Counted from the first letter of the stretch, positions 25,144 to 33,741 are shown. The stretch: 64,000 nt of DNA from an uncultured Clostridia bacterium (GCA_946498095.1 CAMMMX010000004.1:1-64000), one strand, 5' to 3'. Translations and numbers: made by a program. Notes: generated by a model from the sequence alone, not told the origin.

Positions 25144-25191
25144 ATGGAACAGAGAAACAGGCCCCAAAGCAAGGACGGACGGCAGCGATGA
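25144..25191 (+). CDS. Possible 15-codon coupling ORF
   Basis: ATG at 25144 follows the strong site GGAAAGGAGAGGGCGAA. It opens a frame of 15 codons (MEQRNRPQSKDGRQR) whose TGA overlaps the ATG at 25188 of the next gene (ATGA). The next gene has a weaker ribosome site of its own, so this mini-ORF may deliver ribosomes by coupling. Confidence 0.35.
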   Translation: MEQRNRPQSKDGRQR

Positions 25192-25529
25192 GTCTGTACA
25201 AGGTGATGTGCGCGCATATCAAACAGTTCGGCGTCCGGGTAGAAGCGCTGATCGATGGGGAAGGCACCGTCTTTCGCGGTATCCTGGAACAGCCTGCAGG
25301 CAGCGGGCAGTCGGATGCTGCGGGACGGTTGCCGTCGCCGGACGCGCGGCTAATTTGTTGCTTGAGCGGAGAAAATGCCGCTGCACTGCGGGACACGTTT
25401 GTAAAAGTAAAGGGCGTGGATTATCTGGTACGGGATTTCGCCCCCACTTATCTGGGGGATCAAGTGCTTTTCTATACGCTGGTATTGTCGCAGGTGCAGG
25501 AATCGGGTGCATCTTTTTGGGGCAGCTAA
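25188..25529 (+). CDS. Phage head-tail joining/stopper-like protein
   Basis: The 113-residue protein is beta-rich (FGVRVEALIDGEGTVFRGILEQ, YLVRDFAPTYLGDQVLFYTLVL) and sits third after the capsid gene. Head-completion or stopper proteins normally occur there and have a similar size and beta content. The start at ATG 25188 overlaps a mini-ORF stop. A longer in-frame start at 25125 lacks a ribosome site. No sequence motif assigns it firmly. Confidence 0.5.
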   Translation: MSLYKVMCAHIKQFGVRVEALIDGEGTVFRGILEQPAGSGQSDAAGRLPSPDARLICCLSGENAAALRDTFVKVKGVDYLVRDFAPTYLGDQVLFYTLVLSQVQESGASFWGS

Positions 25530-25745
25530 AAGCTGTCCGATGGTAAGACGAACAGGCACAAGGGGAACAGGCAGCGGACAAAGTCGCGGATAAGCGTAAC
25601 TGCAGCCAAGCGGTTTGTTTTCCAAACACAGGCCGGATAAGGGGGAAAACGCCCTCTACTCATAGCGCCGGACATGTGAGGGAGCTCCTCCCGGGCAGTC
25701 CGGCACATTTTTTACCATCTGGGGAGGCAGAAAAAGGAGGAAGGA
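25530..25745 (+). other. Structured noncoding gap with terminator-like hairpin inside the phage cluster
   Basis: This is the only large gap between head genes. It contains GTTTG-TTTTC-CAAAC (about 25613-25627) and other short stems. Near 25665-25705, outer arms GCCGGAC and GTCCGGC enclose GGGAG/CTCCC, and CATTTTTT follows. The last hairpin is a good intrinsic terminator or RNA 3' end. It is not a tRNA: no T-loop or acceptor pairing was found. It may be a small RNA or an attenuator. Confidence 0.5.
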
Positions 25746-25748
25746 TCA

Positions 25749-26171
25749 ATGGTTGATTTGCCGAGTGTTGTCGGGCAGATAAGGGACAAGCTGCGTCAGG
25801 CGTTTGCAGACGATGCGGTTGTCTACGGGTTCCCGTCCGGTGTAAGTGGCGCTGGACGCAGGCGGTGTGTCGCTGTCCAGTTGCAGAAGACGGTATTCCC
25901 GGCGGGGGGAGACACGGTTCGGACAGGGCAAATGCAGGTTTTACTGCGCCTGTACGGGCGTAGCGGCGAGGACGGCGAGGCGTTGCATGCCTTCGCCGGG
26001 CAGGTTCTGGATACGCTTTTGTTCGATACGCAGATGCAGGGGGCGCAGTTCCAGATGGGTCCGATCCGCTACGACGCACAACGCGGATGTGTGGTGCTCG
26101 ATATGGTTTGTGAACAGGAGAGGTCGTTTTCACCGGGACAGGACGCCTCATCAAAGGAGGAGGAAACATGA
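25749..26171 (+). CDS. Putative phage tail-terminator/minor structural protein
   Basis: The 140-residue protein begins MVDLPSVVGQIRDKLRQAF. It continues with beta strands such as CVAVQLQKTVFPAGGDTVRTGQMQVLLRLYGRSGEDGEAL, which resembles the alpha/beta fold of tail-terminator or minor tail proteins that follow head-completion genes. AAAAAGGAGGAAGGATCA precedes the ATG. The C terminus is charged (SSKEEET). It overlaps the next start by 4 bp (ATGA), so the two are coupled. The assignment depends on order and size. Confidence 0.45.
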   Translation: MVDLPSVVGQIRDKLRQAFADDAVVYGFPSGVSGAGRRRCVAVQLQKTVFPAGGDTVRTGQMQVLLRLYGRSGEDGEALHAFAGQVLDTLLFDTQMQGAQFQMGPIRYDAQRGCVVLDMVCEQERSFSPGQDASSKEEET

Positions 26172-26506
26172 CGATTCGTTTTCGGGACGCGGAGATTCCC
26201 TGCCTTGGCCAGACAGTGGAAATCCGCAGGGAGAAAAAGTATACAGCCTTGCATACGCCGCAGGGAGAGCCCGTCACAGGGGAAAACGGCGATTTAGCGG
26301 TACAGGTGTCGGGGCAAGGGGTTTTGTATGGCGATGACTGTGACCGGATAGAGCGGATTGAAGAGGCCTTTTTACAGGGAGGCGCCGGGTCCCTGGTGGT
26401 GGGCAATGTGGAAATGGAAGCTTATTTTACACGGTTGGTACGGGGCGTCAGGAGCGGCGAGAAGCTGCCATACGCCTTTACCTTTCTTCAGGCGTGCGGC
26501 GGATAG
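26168..26506 (+). CDS. Phage-cluster protein of unknown function
   Basis: This 112-residue beta-rich protein has segments DAEIPCLGQTVEIRREKKY and GNVEMEAYFTRLVRGV. No family was recognised. It starts inside the previous stop codon and ends just before the hub-like gene. Its size is too small for a usual tail-tube or LysM tail protein. A baseplate or spike accessory role fits its neighbour, but this is only contextual. Confidence 0.5.
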   Translation: MTIRFRDAEIPCLGQTVEIRREKKYTALHTPQGEPVTGENGDLAVQVSGQGVLYGDDCDRIERIEEAFLQGGAGSLVVGNVEMEAYFTRLVRGVRSGEKLPYAFTFLQACGG

Positions 26507-26517
26507 GAGGGAGAAGT

Positions 26518-27465
26518 ATGCCTCAGGTACGGATCAAGGTGTCCTATCCGGATGGCGGGAGTTTGTGGCTGACGCAGGTAACGGCCCTGGACTACCGGGA
26601 GGACCGCTTCCAGCCTTACCAGCAGGTACGGGTAGAGGCTGCGACGGCACAGCCTCTGGCACGGCAGGAAGGAAATTGGATGGAGGTTTATATCGGGGAG
26701 GAAAAGCTGTTCGAGGGAACGATTCTGTTCCAGCGGGCGCGGGATGACGGTGGGGGAAGGGTGCTGTCCCTCAAAGGGGCGGGCTGCGGATGGTATCCGG
26801 CGCATAATGTCTCCTTCCCCGATGGGATAGTGTCGGGCAAAAAGTTTTCCGAAATGGTGGAACGGTATGCGGCTTTTCCAGGCGTGAAAGGCGTGCAGGG
26901 CGAGGACCGGACGCTCAACTATACGGTCGTGCGGGCAAACATGACGCATTGGGATATCTTAACGGTGTTCGGGGTACAGGCTTACGGCACCGTCCCTTTT
27001 ATTGACCGGGAAGGCTATTTTTGGGGCGTGCAGCCTTCCTACCCATCCGTCACGCTGGACGGGGACAGATTGGAAGGCTGTCCGGTGCAGCGTATGGATG
27101 TATGCGCAAGTCATGAGGAAGCAATTTCACGGATATATATCAAGTCACTGGAGGGGGAGTATGACCGGTACCTGGATAACACGGATTTAGCCGGGATGAA
27201 CGTACATCGAGTCAGCTTTTTTGACCCCAAGGACGAATGGCTGAAAGCACCGGTGGTGTGCATGCAGTACCTGTTGGATTGCAGCATGGAGAATCAGCGC
27301 TACGTCGAAGTGACATTGTGCGGCTACCTTCCCTGCCGTGTCTGTGCCCCTTTGCAATGGATCGATGGGGCAAGTCTGTTAGAGCCGCCGCTTCAGGTCA
27401 CAAGGGTGCGGCATTTCCTGCAGGACAGCCGGCTATTGACGCAAATTCGGGCGGCAAAAGGTTGA
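26518..27465 (+). CDS. Phage tail hub/baseplate-like protein (XkdQ/gpD-like)
   Basis: This 315-residue protein resembles hub proteins of contractile-tail phages. Residues 1-90 form a beta domain (VRIKVSYPDGGSLWLTQVTALDYREDRFQPYQQVRVEA). VRANMTHWDILTVFGVQAYGTVPFIDREGYFWG follows, matching the pattern 'W..I..FC....G..P.VD..G' in XkdQ/gpD types. The late strands RVCAPLQWIDGASLLEPPLQVTRVRHFL complete a tube-like fold. The ATG at 26518 follows GGAGGGAGAAGT. It is the last phage gene; no tape measure, sheath, tube, lysin or holin follows. Confidence 0.65.
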   Translation: MPQVRIKVSYPDGGSLWLTQVTALDYREDRFQPYQQVRVEAATAQPLARQEGNWMEVYIGEEKLFEGTILFQRARDDGGGRVLSLKGAGCGWYPAHNVSFPDGIVSGKKFSEMVERYAAFPGVKGVQGEDRTLNYTVVRANMTHWDILTVFGVQAYGTVPFIDREGYFWGVQPSYPSVTLDGDRLEGCPVQRMDVCASHEEAISRIYIKSLEGEYDRYLDNTDLAGMNVHRVSFFDPKDEWLKAPVVCMQYLLDCSMENQRYVEVTLCGYLPCRVCAPLQWIDGASLLEPPLQVTRVRHFLQDSRLLTQIRAAKG

Positions 27466-27616
27466 GTAGGCCGGTTTGGATAAGCGAAATGGTCGAATCA
27501 GGGGGAAACAAGCACAATGGAGCAGATACTTTCTGCTTTTTCCCTAAATCCAGGTCTGCGAAATTGGGTAAAATACATAAAATGTATAGACGTATCGAGA
27601 AATCTATTCAAAACTA

Positions 27617-27645
27617 TTGCGAGAAGAACAAAAAAGATGTATAAT
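27617..27645 (+). promoter_or_regulatory. Promoter of the EF-G-like gene
   Basis: TTGCGA (27617-27622) and TATAAT (27640-27645) are 17 bp apart, about 110 bp before the start codon. The gap 27466-27754 holds no other feature I can support. Confidence 0.65.
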
Positions 27646-27754
27646 AAATTTATTCCACTTTGAAACGCTCCTATGCAATTTGCTGAATGTTGCATGACGT
27701 AGTATCAGGGGGATTCTCCAACGCGTTACTTTATTTTGAGAGGATGATTATAAA

Positions 27755-29770
27755 ATGGCAGGCTATTGCGCAAGCAGGATTCGGAATGTGACCTTGGCGG
27801 GACACGCTGGCTCCGGTAAGACATCGCTGGTGGAAGCATTGGCGTATCGGACCGGAGCCAGCGACAGACTGGGAAAGATCGCAGAGGGTAACACCATCAG
27901 TGATTACGACCCGGAGGAGGTCAAGCGGAAGGCGTCGCTGGGCACCACGCTCGTTAGTCTCGATTGGTTGGATACCAAGCTCAATTTGCTGGATACGCCC
28001 GGTCTTTTTGATTTTGCCGGGTCGGTTGCTGAGAGCCTTCGTGCCTGTGACGGCGCCGTTATAACGGTTTCCGGCAAGTCGGGCGTGACAGGCGGGACAG
28101 TCAAAGCGTATGAAGCGGCTGTCGAGAACAGGAAAGCGCGCCTTTTTGTCGTGACCAAACTTGACGCAGAGCATGCCGATTTTTATAAGGTCCTGGAGGA
28201 TTTAAAGGCCCAGTTCGGACCAAGTATCTGCCCACTGGTGGTTCCGGTGGGAGAGGGCGGTCAAATTGAAAGCTATATCAACCTTTTCCGCGGGAAGGCC
28301 TTTACATATGACAGCAAAGGCGTTGCATCCGAAATTGAGATCCCCGATATCAAACACCGCTTCGAGGGGTTGATGACGGCGATCAGTGAGGCTGTCGCCG
28401 AAACAGATGAGGCGTTGTTTGAGAAGTATTTTTCCGGCGAGAGCTTCACCGACGAGGAACTGATCGGCGGCATCCGCAAGGGTGTGGCCAGTGGCGAACT
28501 GACGCCGGTGTATTGTGTCAGCAGCGCGAACTTAGGCGGCGTCGATATGGTGCTCGATGCGATTGTCAATCTGTTGCCCGCGCCGGACGCTTCTCAGGAG
28601 CTGGCGGAGGATGAAACCGGCGATCCCGTCGAGGTGGCATGCGATGAAGCAGCGCCGGCGTCCTGCTATGTCTTCAAGACCATCGCCGATCCGTTTGTCG
28701 GGAAGATGTCCTACATCAAGGTAGTCAGCGGTCGGCTGGCCAGTGATACCACCCTCGTCAACCGCACGACCGGCGTGCCGCAGCGTATGGGCAAGCTGTT
28801 TACGCTGCGCGGCAAGAAGCAGATCGAGATGGAGGCCGCCCAGGCGGGAGACATCGTGGTGGCGTCAAAATTAGCGGCCAACACGTTTGATACCTTGTCA
28901 GCGGCAGAGTTTCCGGTCGTATACGCCCGGCCGAAGCTGCCAAAGCCATGCTACTTTATGGCGGTGACCACGGACGGCAAGGCGGACGATTCCAAGGTAT
29001 CGGGTGCGCTGGCCCGCCTTTTGGAGGAGGATTTGACCCTTTCGTTCCAGCAGGATCCGGACACGCATGAACAGGTACTTGGGGGGCTGGGGGAACAGCA
29101 TCTTGATGTCGCGGTATCGAAGCTGAAGGATAAATTTGGTGTTTCCGTGACGTTGGAGGTGCCGAAGGTCGCCTACCGTGAGACCATCCGGAAAAAAGTA
29201 AAGGTAGAGGGCAAGCATAAGAAACAGACCGGCGGTCATGGGCAGTACGGTCATGTTTGGATCGAGTTCGAGCCTTGTGATTCCGATACGCTGGTGTTTG
29301 AGGAGAATGTTTTCGGCGGATCGGTTCCGCGTAATTATTTCCCGGCAGTTGAAAAAGGCTTGCAGGAATGCGTCCATAAGGGGGTGCTGGAGGGGTACCC
29401 TGTTGTCGGGCTGAAGGCGACTTTGGTGGACGGCAGTTACCATCCGGTGGATTCGTCCGAAATGGCGTTTAAGATGGCGGCGTCCATCGCGTATAAGGCG
29501 GGGATGGAACAGGCGTCTCCGGTTATCCTGGAGCCGATCGGCATGCTGAAGGCGGTGGTGCCAGATAAAAACACCGGCGACCTCATCGGCGACATGAATA
29601 AACGTCGTGGACGCGTATTGGGGATGAACCCTGCCAAAGCTGGCTACACCGAGGTCGAGGCAGAAGTACCAATGGCGGAAATGCACGACTTTACCACCGT
29701 TCTGCGGCAGATGACGCAGGGGATGGGAGAATTCGAGCTTGAAGTTTGCCGCTACGCGGTCAAGGGATAG
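27755..29770 (+). CDS. Elongation factor G paralogue (FusA-like GTPase)
   Basis: The 671-residue translational GTPase has all five EF-G domains. G1 is GHAGSGKTSL, G3 DTPGLFDF and G4 TKLD, in place of the usual NKMD. Domain II follows (DPFVGKMSYIKVVSGRL), then III-IV (GGLGEQHLDVAVSKLKDKFGV, KKQTGGHGQYGHVWIEFEP) and V (MLKAVVPDKNTGDLIGDMNKRRGRVLGM). The N terminus MAGYCASRIRNVTLAGH and the changed G4 mark it as a second EF-G-like class widespread in Clostridia rather than the main fusA. A role in ribosome recycling or stress is possible but unproven. GAGAGGATGATTATAAA precedes the ATG. It has its own promoter. Confidence 0.9.
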   Translation: MAGYCASRIRNVTLAGHAGSGKTSLVEALAYRTGASDRLGKIAEGNTISDYDPEEVKRKASLGTTLVSLDWLDTKLNLLDTPGLFDFAGSVAESLRACDGAVITVSGKSGVTGGTVKAYEAAVENRKARLFVVTKLDAEHADFYKVLEDLKAQFGPSICPLVVPVGEGGQIESYINLFRGKAFTYDSKGVASEIEIPDIKHRFEGLMTAISEAVAETDEALFEKYFSGESFTDEELIGGIRKGVASGELTPVYCVSSANLGGVDMVLDAIVNLLPAPDASQELAEDETGDPVEVACDEAAPASCYVFKTIADPFVGKMSYIKVVSGRLASDTTLVNRTTGVPQRMGKLFTLRGKKQIEMEAAQAGDIVVASKLAANTFDTLSAAEFPVVYARPKLPKPCYFMAVTTDGKADDSKVSGALARLLEEDLTLSFQQDPDTHEQVLGGLGEQHLDVAVSKLKDKFGVSVTLEVPKVAYRETIRKKVKVEGKHKKQTGGHGQYGHVWIEFEPCDSDTLVFEENVFGGSVPRNYFPAVEKGLQECVHKGVLEGYPVVGLKATLVDGSYHPVDSSEMAFKMAASIAYKAGMEQASPVILEPIGMLKAVVPDKNTGDLIGDMNKRRGRVLGMNPAKAGYTEVEAEVPMAEMHDFTTVLRQMTQGMGEFELEVCRYAVKG

Positions 29771-30013
29771 ATGGAAGTCTATGCGAAGATACGAAGGGAA
29801 CGTCTCTACATTGGTAGGGGCGTTCCTGCTGTCATTGGCAGGAAAGGATGTGATGCGGAGGGAAATTGACGCCATACACAAATGAGACAGAGAGATAAGG
29901 GAGAAGGAGAATGACAGAGGAGAATTATCATTACCGGACGAGCCGGAGTTGTTTTGAAAAATCAGCTGTTTTTATCAGAATGGAGACGACACGGTCATTG
30001 ACCATAAACGCAC

Positions 30014-30055
30014 CGGCAGATCGGTCTTTTGGGACGACCTGCCGTTCGTGTTTTT
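30014..30055 (+). terminator. Terminator-like hairpin upstream of the toxin-like remnant
   Basis: CGGCAG (30014-30019) pairs with CTGCCG (30039-30044) with inner pairing around TCGG/ACGA, and a T5 tract is at 30051-30055. The rest of 29771-30119 shows no real gene. Confidence 0.5.
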
Positions 30056-30119
30056 CTAAGTTAATTAACTATACGAGCTTTCTTCCTGGAAGTACCAGAA
30101 GGCGTGGACGTCGCCGGGG

Positions 30120-30791
30120 GTGCATCCTGCGGTCATGGGAAAGCGTGTCGTCACAGCGGGATACATCCCGGCGGCGGACGCTTTTTGCAAGGGGATGGGC
30201 AGCGCCGAGGGCGGGGAGTGGCGGCCAAGTCCGAACAAGCCGCAGGACGAACGGTTTTTGGGAGATCCAGGACAGATAAAGAATTATACAAAACCAAATG
30301 GGGAGTTGTATCAAACCAAAATTGGTGATGACGGTCGAGCGGTCATGGAGCGGCATTGGACGGATCGCAATCAGCCATGGGCGCATGCCAAAGTACATGA
30401 TCATATCATTGATTGGTCAAAAGGATATCCAGATCCAGGTCCTGCGATTAATTATCCCGACGGAGATTATCCGGAATTTAAACAGTTCAGGGAGATGAAA
30501 AAAGCAATGGGAACGGTTATTTATGAACCGGAGGATGTAAATTATAATTTTGAGTCGATCAGCGATTTTAAATGGTGTATGAAGTGCCATGGTGAGGTAC
30601 AATTTGCGCATGGGGATAAAAGCTACAGCATTACGCATCGGGCGACAGGACAAATCAGTATTTCGGAAGCGAATAAGCAAGAAACGGAAAAGCTGTGCGA
30701 CACAGCGGACGAGGTGCTGGAATACGTCGTCAACGGCGAGCGGCTGCGGGACATCATTACGAAGGTGAAAGTGACTGAGAGGACGATATGA
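30120..30791 (+). pseudogene. Polymorphic-toxin/phage-protein C-terminal remnant
   Basis: The frame runs about 240 residues from a stop at 30066 to the TGA near 30790, with GTG 30120 as a nominal start but no ribosome site. Residues 55-105 (IKNYTKPNGELYQTKIGDDGRAVMERHWTDRNQPWAHAKVHDHIIDW) resemble the pre-toxin or toxin tip of polymorphic toxins and phage head proteins. The last ~80 residues (VQFAHGDKSYSITHRATGQISIS...YVVNGERLRDIITKVKV) look like a separate small domain, possibly a former neighbouring gene. Bases 30280-30640 are AT-richer than the surroundings, suggesting transfer. The N-terminal delivery part is absent, so it is probably nonfunctional or orphaned. Confidence 0.45.
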
Positions 30792-30823
30792 ATGTCTGTG
30801 GAGGAGATACGATAGGACAGGGA

Positions 30824-30854
30824 GCAGTCCGGCGTTAGCCGGGCCGCTTTTTTT
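30824..30854 (+). terminator. Rho-independent terminator after the remnant
   Basis: GCAGTCCGGC (30824-30833) pairs with GCCGGGCCGC (30838-30847) around GTTA with minor mismatches. TTTTTTT follows. Confidence 0.75.
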
Positions 30855-30936
30855 GGAGGAATGCTGGGAAAAGTCCGCGTGATGTGCTATAATGATGATC
30901 AAACGGCCTTGTCTTTAGGCGGAAAGGGGTGGCGCG

Positions 30937-31617
30937 ATGGAGACGTCCGGAAAACGGCTGTCCGACTGCGTGGCGGATGAAATCCTGTCCATGGTGGCGG
31001 AGCAGCGATTTCAGGCAGGGGACAAGCTTCCAAATGAAAACGAGCTATCCGCGGAGCTGGGCGTCAGCCGCGCGACTCTGCGCGAAGCGGTGCGGACGCT
31101 GGCAGCGAGTGGCGTTCTGGAGATACGGCGGGGTGTGGGTACTTTTGTCGCTGCCGAAACAGGGCAGATAGATGGCGCCGATATGTTTGGAAAGCTTTCC
31201 GATGCCCAAATCGGTGCGCGGGATCTGTATGAGATCCGTCTGATTTTTGAGCCGCAGGCAGCATACCTCGCCGCTCAGCGAGCGTCTGACACAGAACTGG
31301 CACGCATCCTCTCCTACGGGAGGGAGGTGGAGCGGCTGATAGAATCGGGCGGCGACCGCACCCGGGCGGAGCAGTCTTTCCACAAGGCAATTGCCAAAGC
31401 GACGCACAATGCGTTCATCAGCCGTCTGATGCCGATTCTGTATGAAGGCATTGGAAAAGGGGTCGTGCTGTCCAAGCAGAATGAACAGGCGGTGAAAGAC
31501 ACGTTAGCGGATCACCGGCTGATTATGGAATTTCTCTCCCAGCGAAACCCCGAAGGCGCACGGGACGCAATGCGGATCCATATTCTGCATGCCGTACAGG
31601 AGTTGAACATGAATTGA
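30937..31617 (+). CDS. GntR-family (FadR subfamily) transcriptional regulator
   Basis: The 226-residue protein has a winged helix at 1-75 (DKLPNENELSAELGVSRATLREAVRTLAASGVLEIRRGVGTFV). An FCD-type all-helical effector domain follows, with DLYEIRLIFEPQAAYLAA, the histidine at FHKAIAKATHNAFI and late DHRLIMEF. In that family three histidines and an aspartate bind metal and a carboxylic acid ligand. A TATAAT at 30888 gives a possible promoter. Immediately downstream, the palindrome TGTTGACAGTAGACAACA overlaps the -35 box of the ilvD promoter, so this protein probably regulates ilvD and perhaps itself. Confidence 0.9.
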   Translation: METSGKRLSDCVADEILSMVAEQRFQAGDKLPNENELSAELGVSRATLREAVRTLAASGVLEIRRGVGTFVAAETGQIDGADMFGKLSDAQIGARDLYEIRLIFEPQAAYLAAQRASDTELARILSYGREVERLIESGGDRTRAEQSFHKAIAKATHNAFISRLMPILYEGIGKGVVLSKQNEQAVKDTLADHRLIMEFLSQRNPEGARDAMRIHILHAVQELNMN

Positions 31618-31634
31618 CAGTTGTCTGATTTCTT

Positions 31635-31665
31635 TGTTGACAGTAGACAACAGCTGCGCTATAAT
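31635..31665 (+). promoter_or_regulatory. ilvD promoter overlapped by a GntR-type operator
   Basis: TTGACA (31637-31642) and TATAAT (31660-31665) are 17 bp apart. TGTTGACAGTAGACAACA at 31635-31652 has arms TGTTG and CAACA and covers the -35 box. A further GTTGTCT at 31619-31625 pairs with AGACAAC at 31645-31651. Bound repressor would block RNA polymerase. Confidence 0.8.
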
Positions 31666-31760
31666 AAAGATAAAGCGAATCGGACTGCGCCGTCAAATGG
31701 TTTCAGGTGCAGGAAACTTTATCCGGAGCGCGCCGCGTTTCCGGCACAGGAGGTAATTGA

Positions 31761-33419
31761 ATGAGAAGCGACAGAATCAAGGAAGGCGTGAACGCCGCGC
31801 CGCAGCGCTCGCTGCTGTATGCGCTTGGCCTGACCGAAGAGGAAATCAACAAGCCGCTCATCGGCATCGTCAGCTCCTACAACGAAATCGTTCCGGGGCA
31901 TATGAACATCGACAAGATTGTCGAGGCTGTCAAGCAGGGCGTCGCGTTGGCGGGCGGCGTGCCGATCGTCTTCCCGGCGATCGCGGTTTGCGACGGCATC
32001 GCGATGGGGCACGAGGGGATGAAGTATTCGCTGGTAACCCGCGAGCTCATCGCCGACTCGACCGAGGCCATGGCGACGGCCCATCCCTTCGACGGATTGG
32101 TCATGATCCCCAACTGTGACAAAAACGTCCCCGGCCTTTTGATGGCGGCGGCGCGGCTGAACATCCCGTCGATTTTCGTCAGCGGCGGGCCGATGCTGGC
32201 CGGGACGCTGGGGGGCAAGAAGGTCAGCTACTCTACCGTGTCCGAGGCGGTCAGCCGCTACAAGGTGGGAGAGCTGTCTGACGAGCAGCTGTGCGAATGC
32301 GAAGGGAAGGCCTGTCCGACCTGCGGTTCCTGCTCCGGGATGTTTACCGCCAACAGCATGAACTGTCTCACCGAGGTGCTTGGTATGGGCTTGCCCGGCA
32401 ACGGTACGATCCCGGCGGTTTACTCGGAGCGTCTGAGACTGGCCAAGCATGCCGGCATGCAGATTATGAAACTCGTCGAGCAGGACATCCGCCCGCGTGA
32501 CATCATGACCAAGGACGCTTTCCTCAACGCCCTGACGATCGATATGGCGCTGGGATGCAGCACCAACAGCATGTTGCACCTGCCTGCCATTGCCCATGAA
32601 TGTGAAATTACCCTGGATCTCGATCTGGCCAACAGCATTTCAGATAAGGTCCCGACGCTGTGCCATCTTGCGCCGGCGGGTGACCATTTCATCGAGCAGC
32701 TCAACGAGGCGGGCGGTATCCCGGCCGTGATGAACGAAATCAACAAGCTGGGACTTTTACATACCGATCTGATGACCTGTACCGGCAAAACCATCGCGGA
32801 GAACATCGCCGGACACGAAATCAAGGACACTGAAATCATCCGTACTGTGGAGAATCCCTACAGCAAAACAGGCGGCATCGCCGTACTCAAGGGCAATCTC
32901 GCGCCGGATGGCTGCGTCGTCAAGCGGTCTGCGGTCGCACCGGAGATGCTCTGCCATAAGGGACCGGCCCGCGTCTTCGACTGCGAGGAGGATGCGCTTG
33001 CAGCCATATATGGCGGGGACATCCATCCGGGAGATGTAGTGATTATCCGTTATGAGGGGCCGAAGGGCGGCCCCGGCATGCGCGAGATGCTCAACCCGAC
33101 GTCGGCGATCATGGGGAGCGGCCTGGGCAGCAGCGTCGCGCTGATCACCGACGGACGGTTCTCCGGAGCGACCCGTGGCGCGGCTATCGGGCACGTCTCC
33201 CCGGAGGCGGCGGTCTGCGGCAACATCGCGCTGGTCGAGGAGGGCGACATGGTGGAGATCGACATCCCGGCCAACCGGATTAACGTCCTTGTTTCCGACG
33301 AAGAGCTTGACGCGCGCCGTGCAAAATGGCAGCCGCGCGCACCCCGCATCACCAAGGGTTACCTGGCGCGTTACGCCAAGAGCGTCACCTCAGGCAGCAC
33401 AGGGGCGGTATTGGAATAA
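31761..33419 (+). CDS. ilvD: Dihydroxy-acid dehydratase
   Basis: This 552-residue IlvD/Edd-family enzyme has the iron-sulphur ligands in PNCDKNVPG and [16 protein letters not shown], then [37 protein letters not shown] and [22 protein letters not shown] are also present. It converts 2,3-dihydroxy-isovalerate and -methylvalerate into 2-keto acids in valine, leucine and isoleucine synthesis. The length fits IlvD rather than the longer Edd. A sugar-acid dehydratase with the same fold is an alternative, given the FadR-type regulator next to it. AGGAGGTAATTGA precedes the ATG. Confidence 0.9.
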   Translation: MRSDRIKEGVNAAPQRSLLYALGLTEEEINKPLIGIVSSYNEIVPGHMNIDKIVEAVKQGVALAGGVPIVFPAIAVCDGIAMGHEGMKYSLVTRELIADSTEAMATAHPFDGLVMIPNCDKNVPGLLMAAARLNIPSIFVSGGPMLAGTLGGKKVSYSTVSEAVSRYKVGELSDEQLCECEGKACPTCGSCSGMFTANSMNCLTEVLGMGLPGNGTIPAVYSERLRLAKHAGMQIMKLVEQDIRPRDIMTKDAFLNALTIDMALGCSTNSMLHLPAIAHECEITLDLDLANSISDKVPTLCHLAPAGDHFIEQLNEAGGIPAVMNEINKLGLLHTDLMTCTGKTIAENIAGHEIKDTEIIRTVENPYSKTGGIAVLKGNLAPDGCVVKRSAVAPEMLCHKGPARVFDCEEDALAAIYGGDIHPGDVVIIRYEGPKGGPGMREMLNPTSAIMGSGLGSSVALITDGRFSGATRGAAIGHVSPEAAVCGNIALVEEGDMVEIDIPANRINVLVSDEELDARRAKWQPRAPRITKGYLARYAKSVTSGSTGAVLE

Positions 33420-33437
33420 AGCTTGGGTCCTTATCCG

Positions 33438-33470
33438 GCGGCGGGCGCGGCTTGCGTCCGCCGCTTTGTT
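33438..33470 (+). terminator. Terminator after ilvD
   Basis: GCGGCGGGCGC (33438-33448) and GCGTCCGCCGC (33454-33464) pair over 11 bp with one G-T pair. TTTGTTTTG follows. Confidence 0.85.
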
Positions 33471-33576
33471 TTGGGGGCCTGTGAGGGCCGCGGCATGGAT
33501 GGGTTAGGAGGTTTCCCCGTTTTCCGCAGGACGATGCGGGGGAACGGTTCCGATCCGGCCGGATGATCGCCCCCAC

Positions 33577-33665
33577 TTGCAATCTGGTGTAAAATCGGGT
33601 ATAAATAATAGTACAGTGGCAGCAGCTATAGCGTCCCTGAGGCAGTATCGTTCCGTCTCAGGGAC
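33577..33665 (+). promoter_or_regulatory. Promoter and leader hairpin of the MATE gene
   Basis: TTGCAA (33577-33582) and TATAAA (33600-33605) are 17 bp apart. In the leader, GTCCCTGAG (33633-33641) and CTCAGGGAC (33657-33665) form a perfect 9-bp hairpin with no T tract. No known riboswitch class was recognised. Confidence 0.6.
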
Positions 33666-33741
33666 GTCTTGCGCAATGACGGGGCGCTGCCGTGTCGGAA
33701 ATTACGGAAGGAGCTGGACAGGAATTCGTCATGGGGCAAAG

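Noticed and set aside
25590-25660. Possible tRNA in the phage gap (GTTTG-TTTTC-CAAAC stem)
   Set aside because: No acceptor stem, no T-loop GTTC-type sequence and only a 5-nt loop, so it is not a tRNA.
33633-33720. Mini-ykkC (guanidine-II) riboswitch before the MATE gene
   Set aside because: ACGG words occur but are not in the loops of matching stems, so the two-hairpin pattern is absent.
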